Shown: one piece after another, positions 8,731 through 16,337 of the stretch | How positions within the stretch are numbered: the stretch's first letter is position 1 | How the letters are laid out: each line of letters begins with the position of its first letter | Assembly (NCBI GenBank): GCA_963772815.1 | Contig: CAVYYV010000004.1 | Span: 620,001 to 684,000 of the forward strand | From: DATFFO01 sp963772815 | GTDB taxonomy: Bacteria; Actinomycetota; Acidimicrobiia; Spongiisociales; ZC4RG35 | Length of the DNA: 64,000 bases | Reading direction: 5' to 3' | The notes under the pieces: model-generated | The model's input: the letters and a program-made list of their open reading frames with translations, nothing else | Told to the model about the DNA's origin: nothing | The model's database searches: none | Program-made: the position numbers and the translations under genes

Positions 8731-9656
8731 CAGAGCGAATTCTCGTCGCCGACGACGATCCCGACATCCTTCAGGTCGTGCGAGTGAACCTCGAACTGGA
8801 AGGATACGAAGTCGAGACCGCCCTCGATGGTCAGGAAGCCCTCGACAAGGCCACCGACCTGCCCCCCGACTTGATCCTCCTCGACATCATGATGCCGAGG
8901 ATGGATGGGTTGACCGCTCTCCACCGCATCCGGAGCCACTCGACCACCGGGAACACCTCGATCATCCTCCTCACCGCCCGGGGTCTGCCCGAGGACCGGG
9001 TCAGGGGCCTGGAACTGGGTGCCGACGACTACATCACCAAGCCTTTCGATGTGTCCGAGCTCGTGGCCCGAGTCAAGGCGGTCATGCGTCGCACCCAGGC
9101 AGCCCGCGACCTGTCTCCCCTCACAGGATTGCCGGGTAATTTCCGTATCTCCCAGGAGATCGAAGAACGGATCGCCTCCGGACGGCCCTTCGCCCTGGTT
9201 CATGGCGACCTGGACAACTTCAAGGCATTCAACGACCACTACGGGTTCATGCGAGGCGACGAAGTAATCCGTTTCTGCGGCCGGTGTTTGCAGGAGGCCG
9301 CTGTAGCCGTGGACCAAGACGAGCCGTTCGTCGGCCACATTGGTGGTGACGACTTCGTGGCCATCGTGTCAGGAGACGTAGCTGAGGCGTTCTGCAAAGA
9401 GGTCATCGAGCGCCTCGACGACGGCATACTCGACTACTACGACACCGCCGACGCCCTGCGAGGCTACATCGAGGTGGTCGACAGGCGCGGCGAGCGCTAT
9501 GCCGTGCCGGTGGCCTCCGTCTCGCTCGGGGTCGCGACCAACATCAACCGCCACATCCCCTCTCAGTGGGCGGCATCGGCCCTGGCGGTCGAGATGAAAG
9601 AGTTCGCCAAGAAGCGGGCCGGCTCCTCCTACGAGATCGATCGGCGCACGGGCTGA
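8727..9656 (+). CDS. Response regulator with GGDEF-like output domain
   Basis: The 309-residue protein has a receiver domain (about 1-125) with acidic pocket Asp10-Asp11, phospho-acceptor Asp53 in LLDIMMPRMDG, Thr83 and Lys105. A diguanylate-cyclase-like domain follows from about 133 to 305, opening with PLTGLPGN. The signature reads GGDDF at 206-210 rather than GGDEF or GGEEF, and no RxxD inhibitory site precedes it. It may therefore make cyclic-di-GMP weakly, or act as a receptor or GTP-binding domain. It is embedded between rpe and ribD with a 4-base overlap and a 4-base gap, so it is co-transcribed with metabolic genes. No partner kinase is adjacent. Confidence 0.88.
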   Translation: MTERILVADDDPDILQVVRVNLELEGYEVETALDGQEALDKATDLPPDLILLDIMMPRMDGLTALHRIRSHSTTGNTSIILLTARGLPEDRVRGLELGADDYITKPFDVSELVARVKAVMRRTQAARDLSPLTGLPGNFRISQEIEERIASGRPFALVHGDLDNFKAFNDHYGFMRGDEVIRFCGRCLQEAAVAVDQDEPFVGHIGGDDFVAIVSGDVAEAFCKEVIERLDDGILDYYDTADALRGYIEVVDRRGERYAVPVASVSLGVATNINRHIPSQWAASALAVEMKEFAKKRAGSSYEIDRRTG

Positions 9657-9660
9657 GCGG

Positions 9661-10743
9661 GTGAACCGACCCGCCGAGGAGAAGGCCATGCGGCGAGCGA
9701 TTGCCCTGGGCGCGGCACACCACCCCCATCCCAACCCCAGGGTCGGGGCCGTGATCCTCGGGCCTGGAGGCGAAGTGCTGGCGGAGGCGAGCCATCGCGG
9801 CCCGGGGCAGCCGCACGCCGAGCAGGCGGCCCTCGACCAGCTGGGAGGCCGGGTTCCGGAGGGATCCACTCTCGTGGTGTCCCTGGAGCCCTGCAACCAC
9901 CACGCCCGCACTCCACCCTGCACCGACGCCGTGATCGGAGCCGGCTTCGCCCGGGTGGTTGTAGGCTCCCTCGACCCCGATCAGCGAGTCTCGGGGAGAG
10001 GCATCGAGAGAATCAAGGCAGCCGGAATCGAGACGGAGCAAGGACTGCTGAGTGAGGCCGTCGAACGCTCCGACCCTGCCTATTTTCATCACCGGCGGGC
10101 CGGGCGGGCGCGCCTCACCGTCAAGACCGCCACCACGATCGATGGTCAGACGGCCGCCCTGGACGGAAGCTCGAGGTGGATCACCTCGCCTGAGGCGCGG
10201 GCCGACGCACACCTCCTGCGGGCCGAGTCGGATGCGGTGATGATCGGGGCCGGCACCTTGAGGTTGGACAACCCTCGTCTGGACGTCAGGATGCCCGGCT
10301 TCGACGGCCCCCAGCCCGTGGCCGTGGTGGTGGCCGGCGCAGGCGATCTGCCCCCGGACCAGCGGATCTGGGGACGGGCCGACACCCTGGTTCTGGCCAC
10401 CCGGCCAATCGATGTAGCGGCCGAGGTGGTCGTCGTCGGGGCGGATGACTCGGGGCGGCCCGATCCTGTCGCGGTGGCGGTCGCCCTGGGAGAGAGAGGT
10501 CTGCTGGCAGTCTTGGTGGAGGGGGGATCTCGTCTCCTGGCTTCGCTGTGGAAGCGAGATGTCGTCGACGCCGGAGTCAGCTACCTGGGGGCGATGGTGG
10601 CGGGCGGGGCGGGCACTCCAGTGTTCGCCGGCTCCTGGGAGACACTGCCTGACGCCACCAGGATCGTGATCACGGAGGTGCGCACGGTGGGCACGGACGT
10701 GAGAGTCGACTGGTATCCCGTTCGGTCCGGCCCCCAGGGCTAG
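9661..10743 (+). CDS. ribD: Bifunctional riboflavin deaminase/reductase
   Basis: The 360-residue protein joins two steps of riboflavin synthesis. The N-terminal deaminase domain (about 1-145) carries the zinc site His52-Ala-Glu54, Cys78 in SLEPCNHH and Cys87 in TPPC. The C-terminal NADPH-dependent reductase domain starts near 148 with LTVKTATTIDGQTA. The GTG start lies 4 bases after the response regulator stop. It begins a four-gene rib block. No FMN riboswitch is visible upstream of it or in any gap of the block. Confidence 0.95.
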   Translation: MNRPAEEKAMRRAIALGAAHHPHPNPRVGAVILGPGGEVLAEASHRGPGQPHAEQAALDQLGGRVPEGSTLVVSLEPCNHHARTPPCTDAVIGAGFARVVVGSLDPDQRVSGRGIERIKAAGIETEQGLLSEAVERSDPAYFHHRRAGRARLTVKTATTIDGQTAALDGSSRWITSPEARADAHLLRAESDAVMIGAGTLRLDNPRLDVRMPGFDGPQPVAVVVAGAGDLPPDQRIWGRADTLVLATRPIDVAAEVVVVGADDSGRPDPVAVAVALGERGLLAVLVEGGSRLLASLWKRDVVDAGVSYLGAMVAGGAGTPVFAGSWETLPDATRIVITEVRTVGTDVRVDWYPVRSGPQG

Positions 10744-10759
10744 TACCGTTGAACCAGCC

Positions 10760-11353
10760 ATGTTCACCGGAATCGTCGAGTATCTCGGCGCCGTCACATC
10801 GGTCGATGAGACCGATCGGAGCCGCACCTTGACGGTCGACGCCGGTCCCATCGCCGATGGGGTGGAAACGGGGGATTCCGTGGCCGTGAACGGCATCTGC
10901 TTGACCGTGACCGAGGCCGGGAACGGGATGCTGACCTTTCAGGTGATGGGGGAGACCCTGGATCGCACCAATCTGGGAGCCCTGGGATCCGGCGACCCCG
11001 TCAACCTCGAGCGCCCCATGGCCTCCAGCGGGCGCTTCGATGGACACATCGTCCAAGGCCACGTCGACGGTGTGGGCCGGGTCAGGGCCGAATCCGAGGA
11101 CGGCACGAGTCGCCGGCTCTGGATCGACACGGTCCCCGGCTTGTTGCGCTATGTGGTCGAGAAGGGATCGATCACGGTCGACGGCGTCAGCCTCACCGTC
11201 GCCCAGATCGACGACGACGGCTTCGAGGTGGCCCTGATCCCGCACACGATGGCCGTCACCACCCTGGGCTGCCGCCACGAGGGCGACCCGGTCAACCTCG
11301 AGGTCGACGTCCTGGCCAAGTACGTCGAGCGGCTTCTGAGTGCATCCTCATGA
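10760..11353 (+). CDS. ribE: Riboflavin synthase, alpha chain
   Basis: This 197-residue enzyme dismutates two 6,7-dimethyl-8-ribityllumazine molecules into riboflavin and the pyrimidine precursor. It shows the two tandem lumazine-binding repeats expected: MFTGIVEYLG with VNGICLTV in the first (about 1-90) and GHIVQGHVDGVG with VDGVSLTV in the second (about 91-190). Its end overlaps the ribBA start by 4 bases (ATGA). The symbol ribC is used for the same enzyme in some genomes. Confidence 0.96.
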   Translation: MFTGIVEYLGAVTSVDETDRSRTLTVDAGPIADGVETGDSVAVNGICLTVTEAGNGMLTFQVMGETLDRTNLGALGSGDPVNLERPMASSGRFDGHIVQGHVDGVGRVRAESEDGTSRRLWIDTVPGLLRYVVEKGSITVDGVSLTVAQIDDDGFEVALIPHTMAVTTLGCRHEGDPVNLEVDVLAKYVERLLSASS

Positions 11354-12567
11354 CGGATTTCGCCTCCGTCAACGACCTCGTGGCCGCCATCGGCCGCGGT
11401 GAGATGGTGATCCTCGTCGACGACGCCGACCGGGAGAACGAGGGCGATCTGATCCTGGCAGCCGAGATGGCCACGCCCGAGAAGTTGGGTTTCATGCTCC
11501 GCCACACATCGGGCATCGTGTGCGTGTCGATGCTGGGCGAGAGGCTCGACGAGTTGGACCTGCCGATGATGGTGGCCAAGAACACCGACGTCCGACGCAC
11601 CGCCTTCACCGTCTCCGTCGATGCTCGCCAGGGGACCACCACCGGGATCTCGGGCGCCGACCGGGCCCGCACCATCGCCGCCCTCATCGATCCCCTCACC
11701 AGCCCGGAGGATCTGGCCAGGCCCGGGCACATGTACCCGCTCCGATACGAGCCCGGGGGAGTCCTGAACCGCGCCGGCCACACGGAGGCGGCCGTCGACA
11801 TGGCCGTCCTGGCCGGCCTCTTCCCGGCCGGTGTCCTGGCGGAAGTGATGAACGACGACGGCAGCGTCGCCCGGCTCCCCGAGTTGGTCGAGTTCGGCCG
11901 TGAGCACGAGATCCTGGTCGGGACCATCGCAGATTTGATCAACCATCGCCGCCAGCAAGAGAAGCTGGTCGAGAAGGTGGTGCAGGCGCGGATCCCGACT
12001 GAGCACGGAGAATTCACCGCAGTCGGCTACCGGTCCCTTGTAGACGACCGTCAGCATGTGGCCCTCGTGATGGGCGATATCGGTGACGGCGCCAACGTCC
12101 TCGTCCGGGTGCACAGCGAATGCCTGACCGGTGACGTCTTCGGCTCCCGGCGCTGCGACTGCGGGGAACAGCTCGACCAGGCACTTGCCCGGATAGCCGA
12201 GGAAGGCCGCGGAGTATTCCTGTACATAAGAGGGCACGAAGGCCGGGGGATCGGCCTGCTCAACAAACTGGCTGCCTACGAGCTCCAGGACCAGGGCTTG
12301 GACACGGTAGACGCCAACCTGGACCTGGGCCTCCCCGTGGACGCTCGCGACTACGGAGTGGGCTCTCAGATCCTCTATGACCTGGGCGTGCGGACGATGC
12401 GCCTGCTGACCAACAACCCGACCAAGCGGGCGGGCATCACCGGTTTCGGGTTGGACATCGTGGAACGTGTGCCCCTCCAAACCAAGGCCAACCCCCACAA
12501 CCGCCGGTACCTGGACACGAAGGCCACCCGGATGGGCCATCTCCTATCGGGCGAATCCAACCTGTGA
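11350..12567 (+). CDS. ribBA: Bifunctional DHBP synthase / GTP cyclohydrolase II
   Basis: The 405-residue fusion makes both precursors of riboflavin. The N-terminal domain (about 1-200) is 3,4-dihydroxy-2-butanone 4-phosphate synthase with DDADRENEGDLILAAE near 24-39. The C-terminal domain (about 205-400) is GTP cyclohydrolase II with the zinc cysteines in VHSECLTGDVFGSRRCDCGEQL and the RGHEGRGIGL motif. It is coupled at both ends by 4-base overlaps with ribE and ribH. Confidence 0.97.
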   Translation: MTDFASVNDLVAAIGRGEMVILVDDADRENEGDLILAAEMATPEKLGFMLRHTSGIVCVSMLGERLDELDLPMMVAKNTDVRRTAFTVSVDARQGTTTGISGADRARTIAALIDPLTSPEDLARPGHMYPLRYEPGGVLNRAGHTEAAVDMAVLAGLFPAGVLAEVMNDDGSVARLPELVEFGREHEILVGTIADLINHRRQQEKLVEKVVQARIPTEHGEFTAVGYRSLVDDRQHVALVMGDIGDGANVLVRVHSECLTGDVFGSRRCDCGEQLDQALARIAEEGRGVFLYIRGHEGRGIGLLNKLAAYELQDQGLDTVDANLDLGLPVDARDYGVGSQILYDLGVRTMRLLTNNPTKRAGITGFGLDIVERVPLQTKANPHNRRYLDTKATRMGHLLSGESNL

Positions 12568-13043
12568 CCGAGGTCCGTCATGTCGATGCGTCGGGCGACA
12601 CGTCCGGCCTCCACGTGGGGGTGGCGGTAGCGAGCTGGAATCGATCCATCACGGACAACTTGCTTCGGGGAGCGCTGGACCGGCTCGAAGCCATGGGTGT
12701 GGGCCGCGTAACGGTTCTCCGTGTTCCGGGCTCGCTCGAGCTACCAACCGCCGCAGCGGGGCTGATCGGCGCCGGCTGCCAGGCGGTGGTGGCGCTGGGC
12801 ACCGTCGTCAAAGGCGACACGGATCACTACGCCATCGTGTCACGAGAGTCGGCCCGGGGCCTGACGCTGGTAGCCAACCGGACCGGGGCCCCGGTCGCCA
12901 ACGGCATTCTGGCGGTTCATGACATCGCCCTGGCTGTCGACCGCTCCCAGCCCGGGCCGTCCAACAAGGGCTACGAGGCTGCCACCGCGGCCGTGGAGAT
13001 GGCCCTGACGCTGCAATCGCTGGCGAGCGAGGCACGCCAATGA
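12564..13043 (+). CDS. ribH: 6,7-dimethyl-8-ribityllumazine synthase
   Basis: This 159-residue enzyme condenses the ribD and ribBA products into lumazine. Motifs are VASWNRSITDNLLRGA near 23-38, the VPGSLELP loop near 56, and ALGTVVKGDTDHY near 79-91, whose His is the usual proton acceptor. The C-terminus is a normal helix. The stop codon overlaps the ATG of a possible small ORF that runs through the 24-bp repeat. Confidence 0.95.
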   Translation: MTEVRHVDASGDTSGLHVGVAVASWNRSITDNLLRGALDRLEAMGVGRVTVLRVPGSLELPTAAAGLIGAGCQAVVALGTVVKGDTDHYAIVSRESARGLTLVANRTGAPVANGILAVHDIALAVDRSQPGPSNKGYEAATAAVEMALTLQSLASEARQ

Positions 13044-13054
13044 CCTCCACGACC

Positions 13055-13174
13055 GGCGACTATTCCCCCACCACCACCGGCAACTATTCCCCCACCACCA
13101 CCGGCAACTATTCCCCCACCACCACCGGCAACTATTCCCCCACCACCACCGGCAACTATTCCCCCACCACCACC
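13055..13174. repeat. 24-bp tandem repeat, five units
   Basis: Units start with GGC(A/G)ACTATTCCCCC at 13055, 13079, 13103, 13127 and 13151, a strict 24-base period. The first unit differs by one base. The array lies between ribH and the infC promoter. An ATG at 13040 overlapping the ribH stop opens a 64-codon ORF (to 13234) that would encode repeated GNYSPTTT octapeptides. A GAGG sits 8 bases before that ATG. Whether this ORF is translated is unknown; it runs through the infC promoter, which argues against a conserved protein. Confidence 0.93.
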
Positions 13175-13180
13175 GGCGAA

Positions 13181-13209
13181 GTGACCACGCACCCCGAGTC
13201 TGGTAGCCT
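13181..13209 (+). promoter_or_regulatory. Predicted promoter of the infC operon
   Basis: GTGACC at 13181-13186 and TAGCCT at 13204-13209 are separated by 17 bases. The second fits the actinobacterial -10 pattern TAnnnT. Transcription would start near 13216 and give a leader of about 185 bases before infC. Confidence 0.5.
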
Positions 13210-13237
13210 CGGTCACACAAAGGCACTGCCGTGAAGC

Positions 13238-13360
13238 GGAAGCTGCTGCTTCCCACCGGGCCGCCGCCCAGGCGAGTCGAGGTACCGAAGGCAGGAAGCG
13301 GCACCCGCAGTGGTGCAGTGGCTTCTTCGGAGAGCAGCAAGGTTTCGCTTGCTGCTCCTT
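13238..13360 (+). promoter_or_regulatory. Structured infC leader with attenuator-like hairpin
   Basis: Three stem-loops can be drawn. GGAAGC/GCTTCC is at 13238-13253. A GAAGC-CACC/GGTG-GCTTC stem lies around 13297-13325. A perfect 10-bp hairpin GAGCAGCAAG/CTTGCTGCTC at 13332-13357 has the loop GTTTCG and is followed by CTTTGTATTT. The last looks like an intrinsic terminator 42 bases before the infC start. Autoregulation of infC-rpmI-rplT through the leader is known in other bacteria; here it is inferred. Confidence 0.55.
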
Positions 13361-13399
13361 TGTATTTGGAGTGAACGTCATCTACCAGGAGGTACTCAA

Positions 13400-13969
13400 A
13401 TCGCTGACCTCCGCGTCAACGGATACATCCGCGCCTCAGAGGTGAGGGTGGTCGCCCCCGACGGGGAACAGATCGGGGTGAAGAAACTAGCCGAGGCACT
13501 GTGGCTGGCCGAGCAGCTCGACCTGGATCTGGTCGAGGTGGCTCCCAACGCCAAGCCGCCCGTGTGCAGGCTCATGGACTACGGCAAGTACAAGTACGAA
13601 CAGTCAGTCCGCGACCGTGAGGCGCGCAAGAAGCAGACTCGCACCACCGTCAAGGAACTCCGCATGAAGGTGCGTATCGGCGATCACGATTTCGAGATCA
13701 ACCGGCGCAAGGCCGAGGAATTCCTCGAAGACGGAGACAAGGTCAAGGTGACGATACGGTTCCGCGGCCGGGAGCAGGAGCGGCCCGAGTATGGGCGCCA
13801 GCTTCTCGACCGGCTCACCGAAGAACTGGGGGAGACGGCGATCGTGGAGCAGACACCGATGATGGAGGGCAGGAACATGACCATGGTCCTGGCTCCCAAC
13901 CGGCGGTCTGGCGGCGGATCGTCTCACAAAGATCGAACGGAAGCCTCGAGCCCGGACTCGGGCTCCTAG
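13400..13969 (+). CDS. infC: Translation initiation factor IF-3, predicted AUC start
   Basis: The 189-residue product prevents premature joining of ribosomal subunits and checks the start codon. It has the N-domain (ADLRVNGYIRASEVRVV to about 75, with PPVCRLMDYGKYKY near 61-74) and the C-domain (KELRMKVRIGDHDFE near 88 to 172). No ATG, GTG or TTG sits at the correct place. AGGAGGT at 13387-13393 is followed after 6 bases by ATC at 13400, which leads directly into the conserved ADLRVNG. An upstream GTG at 13310 would place the hairpin leader inside the protein and lacks a ribosome site. Rare AUU/AUC starts are a known autoregulatory feature of infC. Confidence 0.92.
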   Translation: MADLRVNGYIRASEVRVVAPDGEQIGVKKLAEALWLAEQLDLDLVEVAPNAKPPVCRLMDYGKYKYEQSVRDREARKKQTRTTVKELRMKVRIGDHDFEINRRKAEEFLEDGDKVKVTIRFRGREQERPEYGRQLLDRLTEELGETAIVEQTPMMEGRNMTMVLAPNRRSGGGSSHKDRTEASSPDSGS

Positions 13970-13978
13970 GAGGACCAA

Positions 13979-14173
13979 ATGCCGAAGATGAAGACACACA
14001 GAGGGGCCAAGAAGCGAATCAAGGTGACAGGCTCCGGCAAGTACATGCGAGGCCAGTCCGGGCGCGGCCACTACCGGCTGAGCAAGGGCAAGTCGACGTT
14101 CCGTCGCCGAACCGGAGACGTGGAGCTGACCGGCGGAGACCTTCGCACCGCCAAGAAGCTGTTGAACCAGTAG
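13979..14173 (+). CDS. rpmI: Ribosomal protein bL35
   Basis: The 64-residue basic protein starts MPKMKTHRGAKKRIKVTGSG, the bL35 signature. The ATG follows AGGAGGACCAA and comes 9 bases after the infC stop. It is part of the conserved infC-rpmI-rplT operon. Confidence 0.96.
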   Translation: MPKMKTHRGAKKRIKVTGSGKYMRGQSGRGHYRLSKGKSTFRRRTGDVELTGGDLRTAKKLLNQ

Positions 14174-14188
14174 GCAGGAGGTACAGCC

Positions 14189-14539
14189 ATGGCACGAGCA
14201 AAATCAGCTGTCGCCGCCAAGAAGGCCCACAAGAAGGTCCTGGACAAGGCAAAGGGCTACAAGGGTGCCCGCGGTCGACGATACCGGACCGCCAATGAGC
14301 AGGTCATGCACGCCGGGGCGGACGCCTACCGGGACCGTCGCGCTCGCAAAGGGGACTTTCGGCGGCTCTGGATCACCCGCATCAACGCGGCCGCCCGCCA
14401 GAACGGAACCACCTACTCGCGGTTGATTTCGGGGCTGAAGGCGGCCGACATAGAGATCGACCGCAAGATGCTGGCCGAGTTGGCAGTCAACGACCCTGCC
14501 GCCTTCTCGGCTCTGGTAGAGGCGTCGCAAGGCGACTGA
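14189..14539 (+). CDS. rplT: Ribosomal protein bL20
   Basis: The 116-residue protein has a basic N-terminal extension and then the conserved KAKGYKGARGRRYRTANEQV and RKGDFRRLWITRINAAAR segments. bL20 is an early 23S-binding assembly protein and in several bacteria represses its own operon. The ATG follows AGGAGGTACAGCC, a strong ribosome site. Confidence 0.97.
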   Translation: MARAKSAVAAKKAHKKVLDKAKGYKGARGRRYRTANEQVMHAGADAYRDRRARKGDFRRLWITRINAAARQNGTTYSRLISGLKAADIEIDRKMLAELAVNDPAAFSALVEASQGD

Positions 14540-14549
14540 ACCGCACACG

Positions 14550-15275
14550 GTGGAGACGATCCGCTCTCTCCGCAACCGGGCGGTGGTGGAGGCGGTCCGG
14601 CTCCATCGCGCCCGGGAGCGAAGGCAGCGCCACCTCACTCTGGTCGAAGGCCCTCACCTCCTGGCCGAGGCCCAGCGAGCCGACGCCGAGATCGAGACGG
14701 TCTTTGCCCTTCCCGACGACCCTCAACTCGATCGGTGGCGCAACGTCCGCCTGGTAGACGATCAGGTGATGAAGAAGCTGGCCGGGACCGATCATCCGCG
14801 GGGGCCTGTGGCGGTGATCGAAATCCCCGCACCTCGACAGCCGCGGCCCGACCAGGACGCTCTGGTGTTGTGGGGAGTGTCCGACCCGGGAAACGTGGGA
14901 ACCATCATGCGGTCGGCCGCGGCATTCGGTCTGGCCGTGCTGATCGGCCCCCAGACGTGCGATCCCTGGGCGCCCAAGGTGCTGCGTTCCGCCGCCGGGG
15001 CCCACTTCCGGCTTCGTCTTGGCCACGTCGAAGATCCCTCCGAGCTCGGTGAGCACCTGGCAGCAACCGTCGTGGAGGGTGGAGTTGCCCCGGCCGATCT
15101 GGGCCCCGGTCCCTGGCAGATCCTGATCGGCTCAGAAGCCCACGGACTGGATCCGTCCCTGCTGGGACGGATGTCGGCGCAGGTCACGATCCCCATGCCC
15201 GGAGGAACCGAAAGCCTCAACGCAGCCATGGCCGCCTCGATAATCGCCTACGAACTGGCTCTGCGCCGCCACTAA
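14550..15275 (+). CDS. SpoU/TrmH-family RNA 2'-O-methyltransferase
   Basis: The 241-residue protein has an N-terminal substrate-binding domain (about 1-90, with TLVEGPHLLAEA near 30) and a SpoU-class knotted methyltransferase domain with LWGVSDPGNVGTIMRSAAAFG near 110, ILIGSEAHGLD near 190 and VTIPMPGGTESLNAAMAASI near 212-231. It transfers a methyl group from SAM to a ribose in rRNA or tRNA; the exact nucleotide cannot be told. It starts with GTG 10 bases after rplT. This rplT-SpoU-pheS order is common in actinobacteria. Confidence 0.92.
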   Translation: METIRSLRNRAVVEAVRLHRARERRQRHLTLVEGPHLLAEAQRADAEIETVFALPDDPQLDRWRNVRLVDDQVMKKLAGTDHPRGPVAVIEIPAPRQPRPDQDALVLWGVSDPGNVGTIMRSAAAFGLAVLIGPQTCDPWAPKVLRSAAGAHFRLRLGHVEDPSELGEHLAATVVEGGVAPADLGPGPWQILIGSEAHGLDPSLLGRMSAQVTIPMPGGTESLNAAMAASIIAYELALRRH

Positions 15276-15287
15276 CCTCCGCCGCCC

Positions 15288-16337
15288 ATGGATCTGCTCG
15301 ACCGCCTGCAAGAAGCCGCCGATGCCGCCACGGCCGCCGCCGATGAGGCCGGCACGCTAGCCGACCTCGACCGCGCCGAGAGCCACCTGCTGGGCAAGGA
15401 TTCTGTCATCGGCGAGACGCGGCGGTCCATGGGCTCCCTTCCCCCTGATCAGCGTCCCACGGTCGGGGCGAAGCTCAACGAGGTGACGACCCGCGTGAAC
15501 GCCGCGCTGGCCGCTCGACGCCAGATCCTGGAAGTGGAGGAGGCCAATCGCCGCCTCGCCGCCGAGTCGGTCGATGTGACCCTCCCGGCACTCACGTATC
15601 CAAGCGGGGTACTCCATCTCGTCCAGCAAACGATCGACGAGATCACCGACATCTTCACCGCCATCGGCTACCGGGTGGCGGACGGCCCCGAGGCGGAGCT
15701 GGCCTGGTACAACTTCGACGCCCTCAACACTCCCGTCACACACCCCTCCCGCCTCGAATCGGACACGATGTACCTCGACTACGGGGATCCGGCCGACGAG
15801 ATGCTGCTCCGCACTCAGACCTCACCGGTGCAGGCCCGGTGGATGGAGGCAAACGACCCGCCGGTGCACATCATCGTCCCGGGCAAGTGCTACCGGACCG
15901 ACACCATCGACGCCACCCATCTCCCGGTGTTCCACCAGATCGAGGGGTTGGCGGTCGACACCGACATCACCTTCGACGACCTCAAGGGAACCCTCCATCA
16001 TTTCGCCCGCCAGTTCTTCGGACCTCATACCGAGATCCGACTGCGACCTCACTTCTTCCCCTTCACCGAGCCCTCCGCCGAGCTCGACGCATCCTGCTTC
16101 AACTGCGACGGGGGAGAGCCCGACTGCCGGGTCTGCAAGGGCAAAGGGTGGCTGGAGATGCTGGGCTGCGGCATGGTCGATCCGGCCGTGTTCGAAGCCG
16201 TCGGCTACGACCCGGACGAGGTGACAGGGTTCGCGTTCGGACTGGGTGTGGAACGTCCGGCCATGGTGCGCCACGGGATCACAGACATGCGAAACTTCAT
16301 CGAGAACGACCTCAGATTCCTCGAGCAGTTCGTATGA
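15288..16337 (+). CDS. pheS: Phenylalanyl-tRNA synthetase, alpha subunit
   Basis: The 349-residue catalytic subunit has an N-terminal coiled-coil tRNA-binding region (about 1-90) and the class II catalytic core. HPSRLESDTMYLD near 147-159 and LLRTQTSPVQARWM near 167-180 are motif 2, and GFAFGLGVERPAMVRHGI near 310-327 is motif 3. CFNCDGGEPDCRVCKGKGW around 265-283 is a zinc-ribbon-like insert of the kind seen in many PheS proteins. The stop overlaps the pheT ATG (ATGA). Confidence 0.97.
   Translation: MDLLDRLQEAADAATAAADEAGTLADLDRAESHLLGKDSVIGETRRSMGSLPPDQRPTVGAKLNEVTTRVNAALAARRQILEVEEANRRLAAESVDVTLPALTYPSGVLHLVQQTIDEITDIFTAIGYRVADGPEAELAWYNFDALNTPVTHPSRLESDTMYLDYGDPADEMLLRTQTSPVQARWMEANDPPVHIIVPGKCYRTDTIDATHLPVFHQIEGLAVDTDITFDDLKGTLHHFARQFFGPHTEIRLRPHFFPFTEPSAELDASCFNCDGGEPDCRVCKGKGWLEMLGCGMVDPAVFEAVGYDPDEVTGFAFGLGVERPAMVRHGITDMRNFIENDLRFLEQFV

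Noticed and set aside
9544..10896. 450-codon minus-strand ORF over ribD
   Set aside because: It is an antisense frame of high-GC coding sequence; ribD on the plus strand has full motifs.
9657..12567. FMN riboswitch for the rib genes
   Set aside because: The gaps in the block are 16 bases or less and the conserved FMN aptamer core is absent.
13310..13399. N-terminal extension of IF-3
   Set aside because: The extra residues cover the hairpin leader, have no conservation pattern, and the strong ribosome site lies downstream at 13387.
15839..16333. Long 5' extension of pheT
   Set aside because: It lies inside pheS in another frame; the ATG at 16334 gives the standard start and a 4-base overlap.
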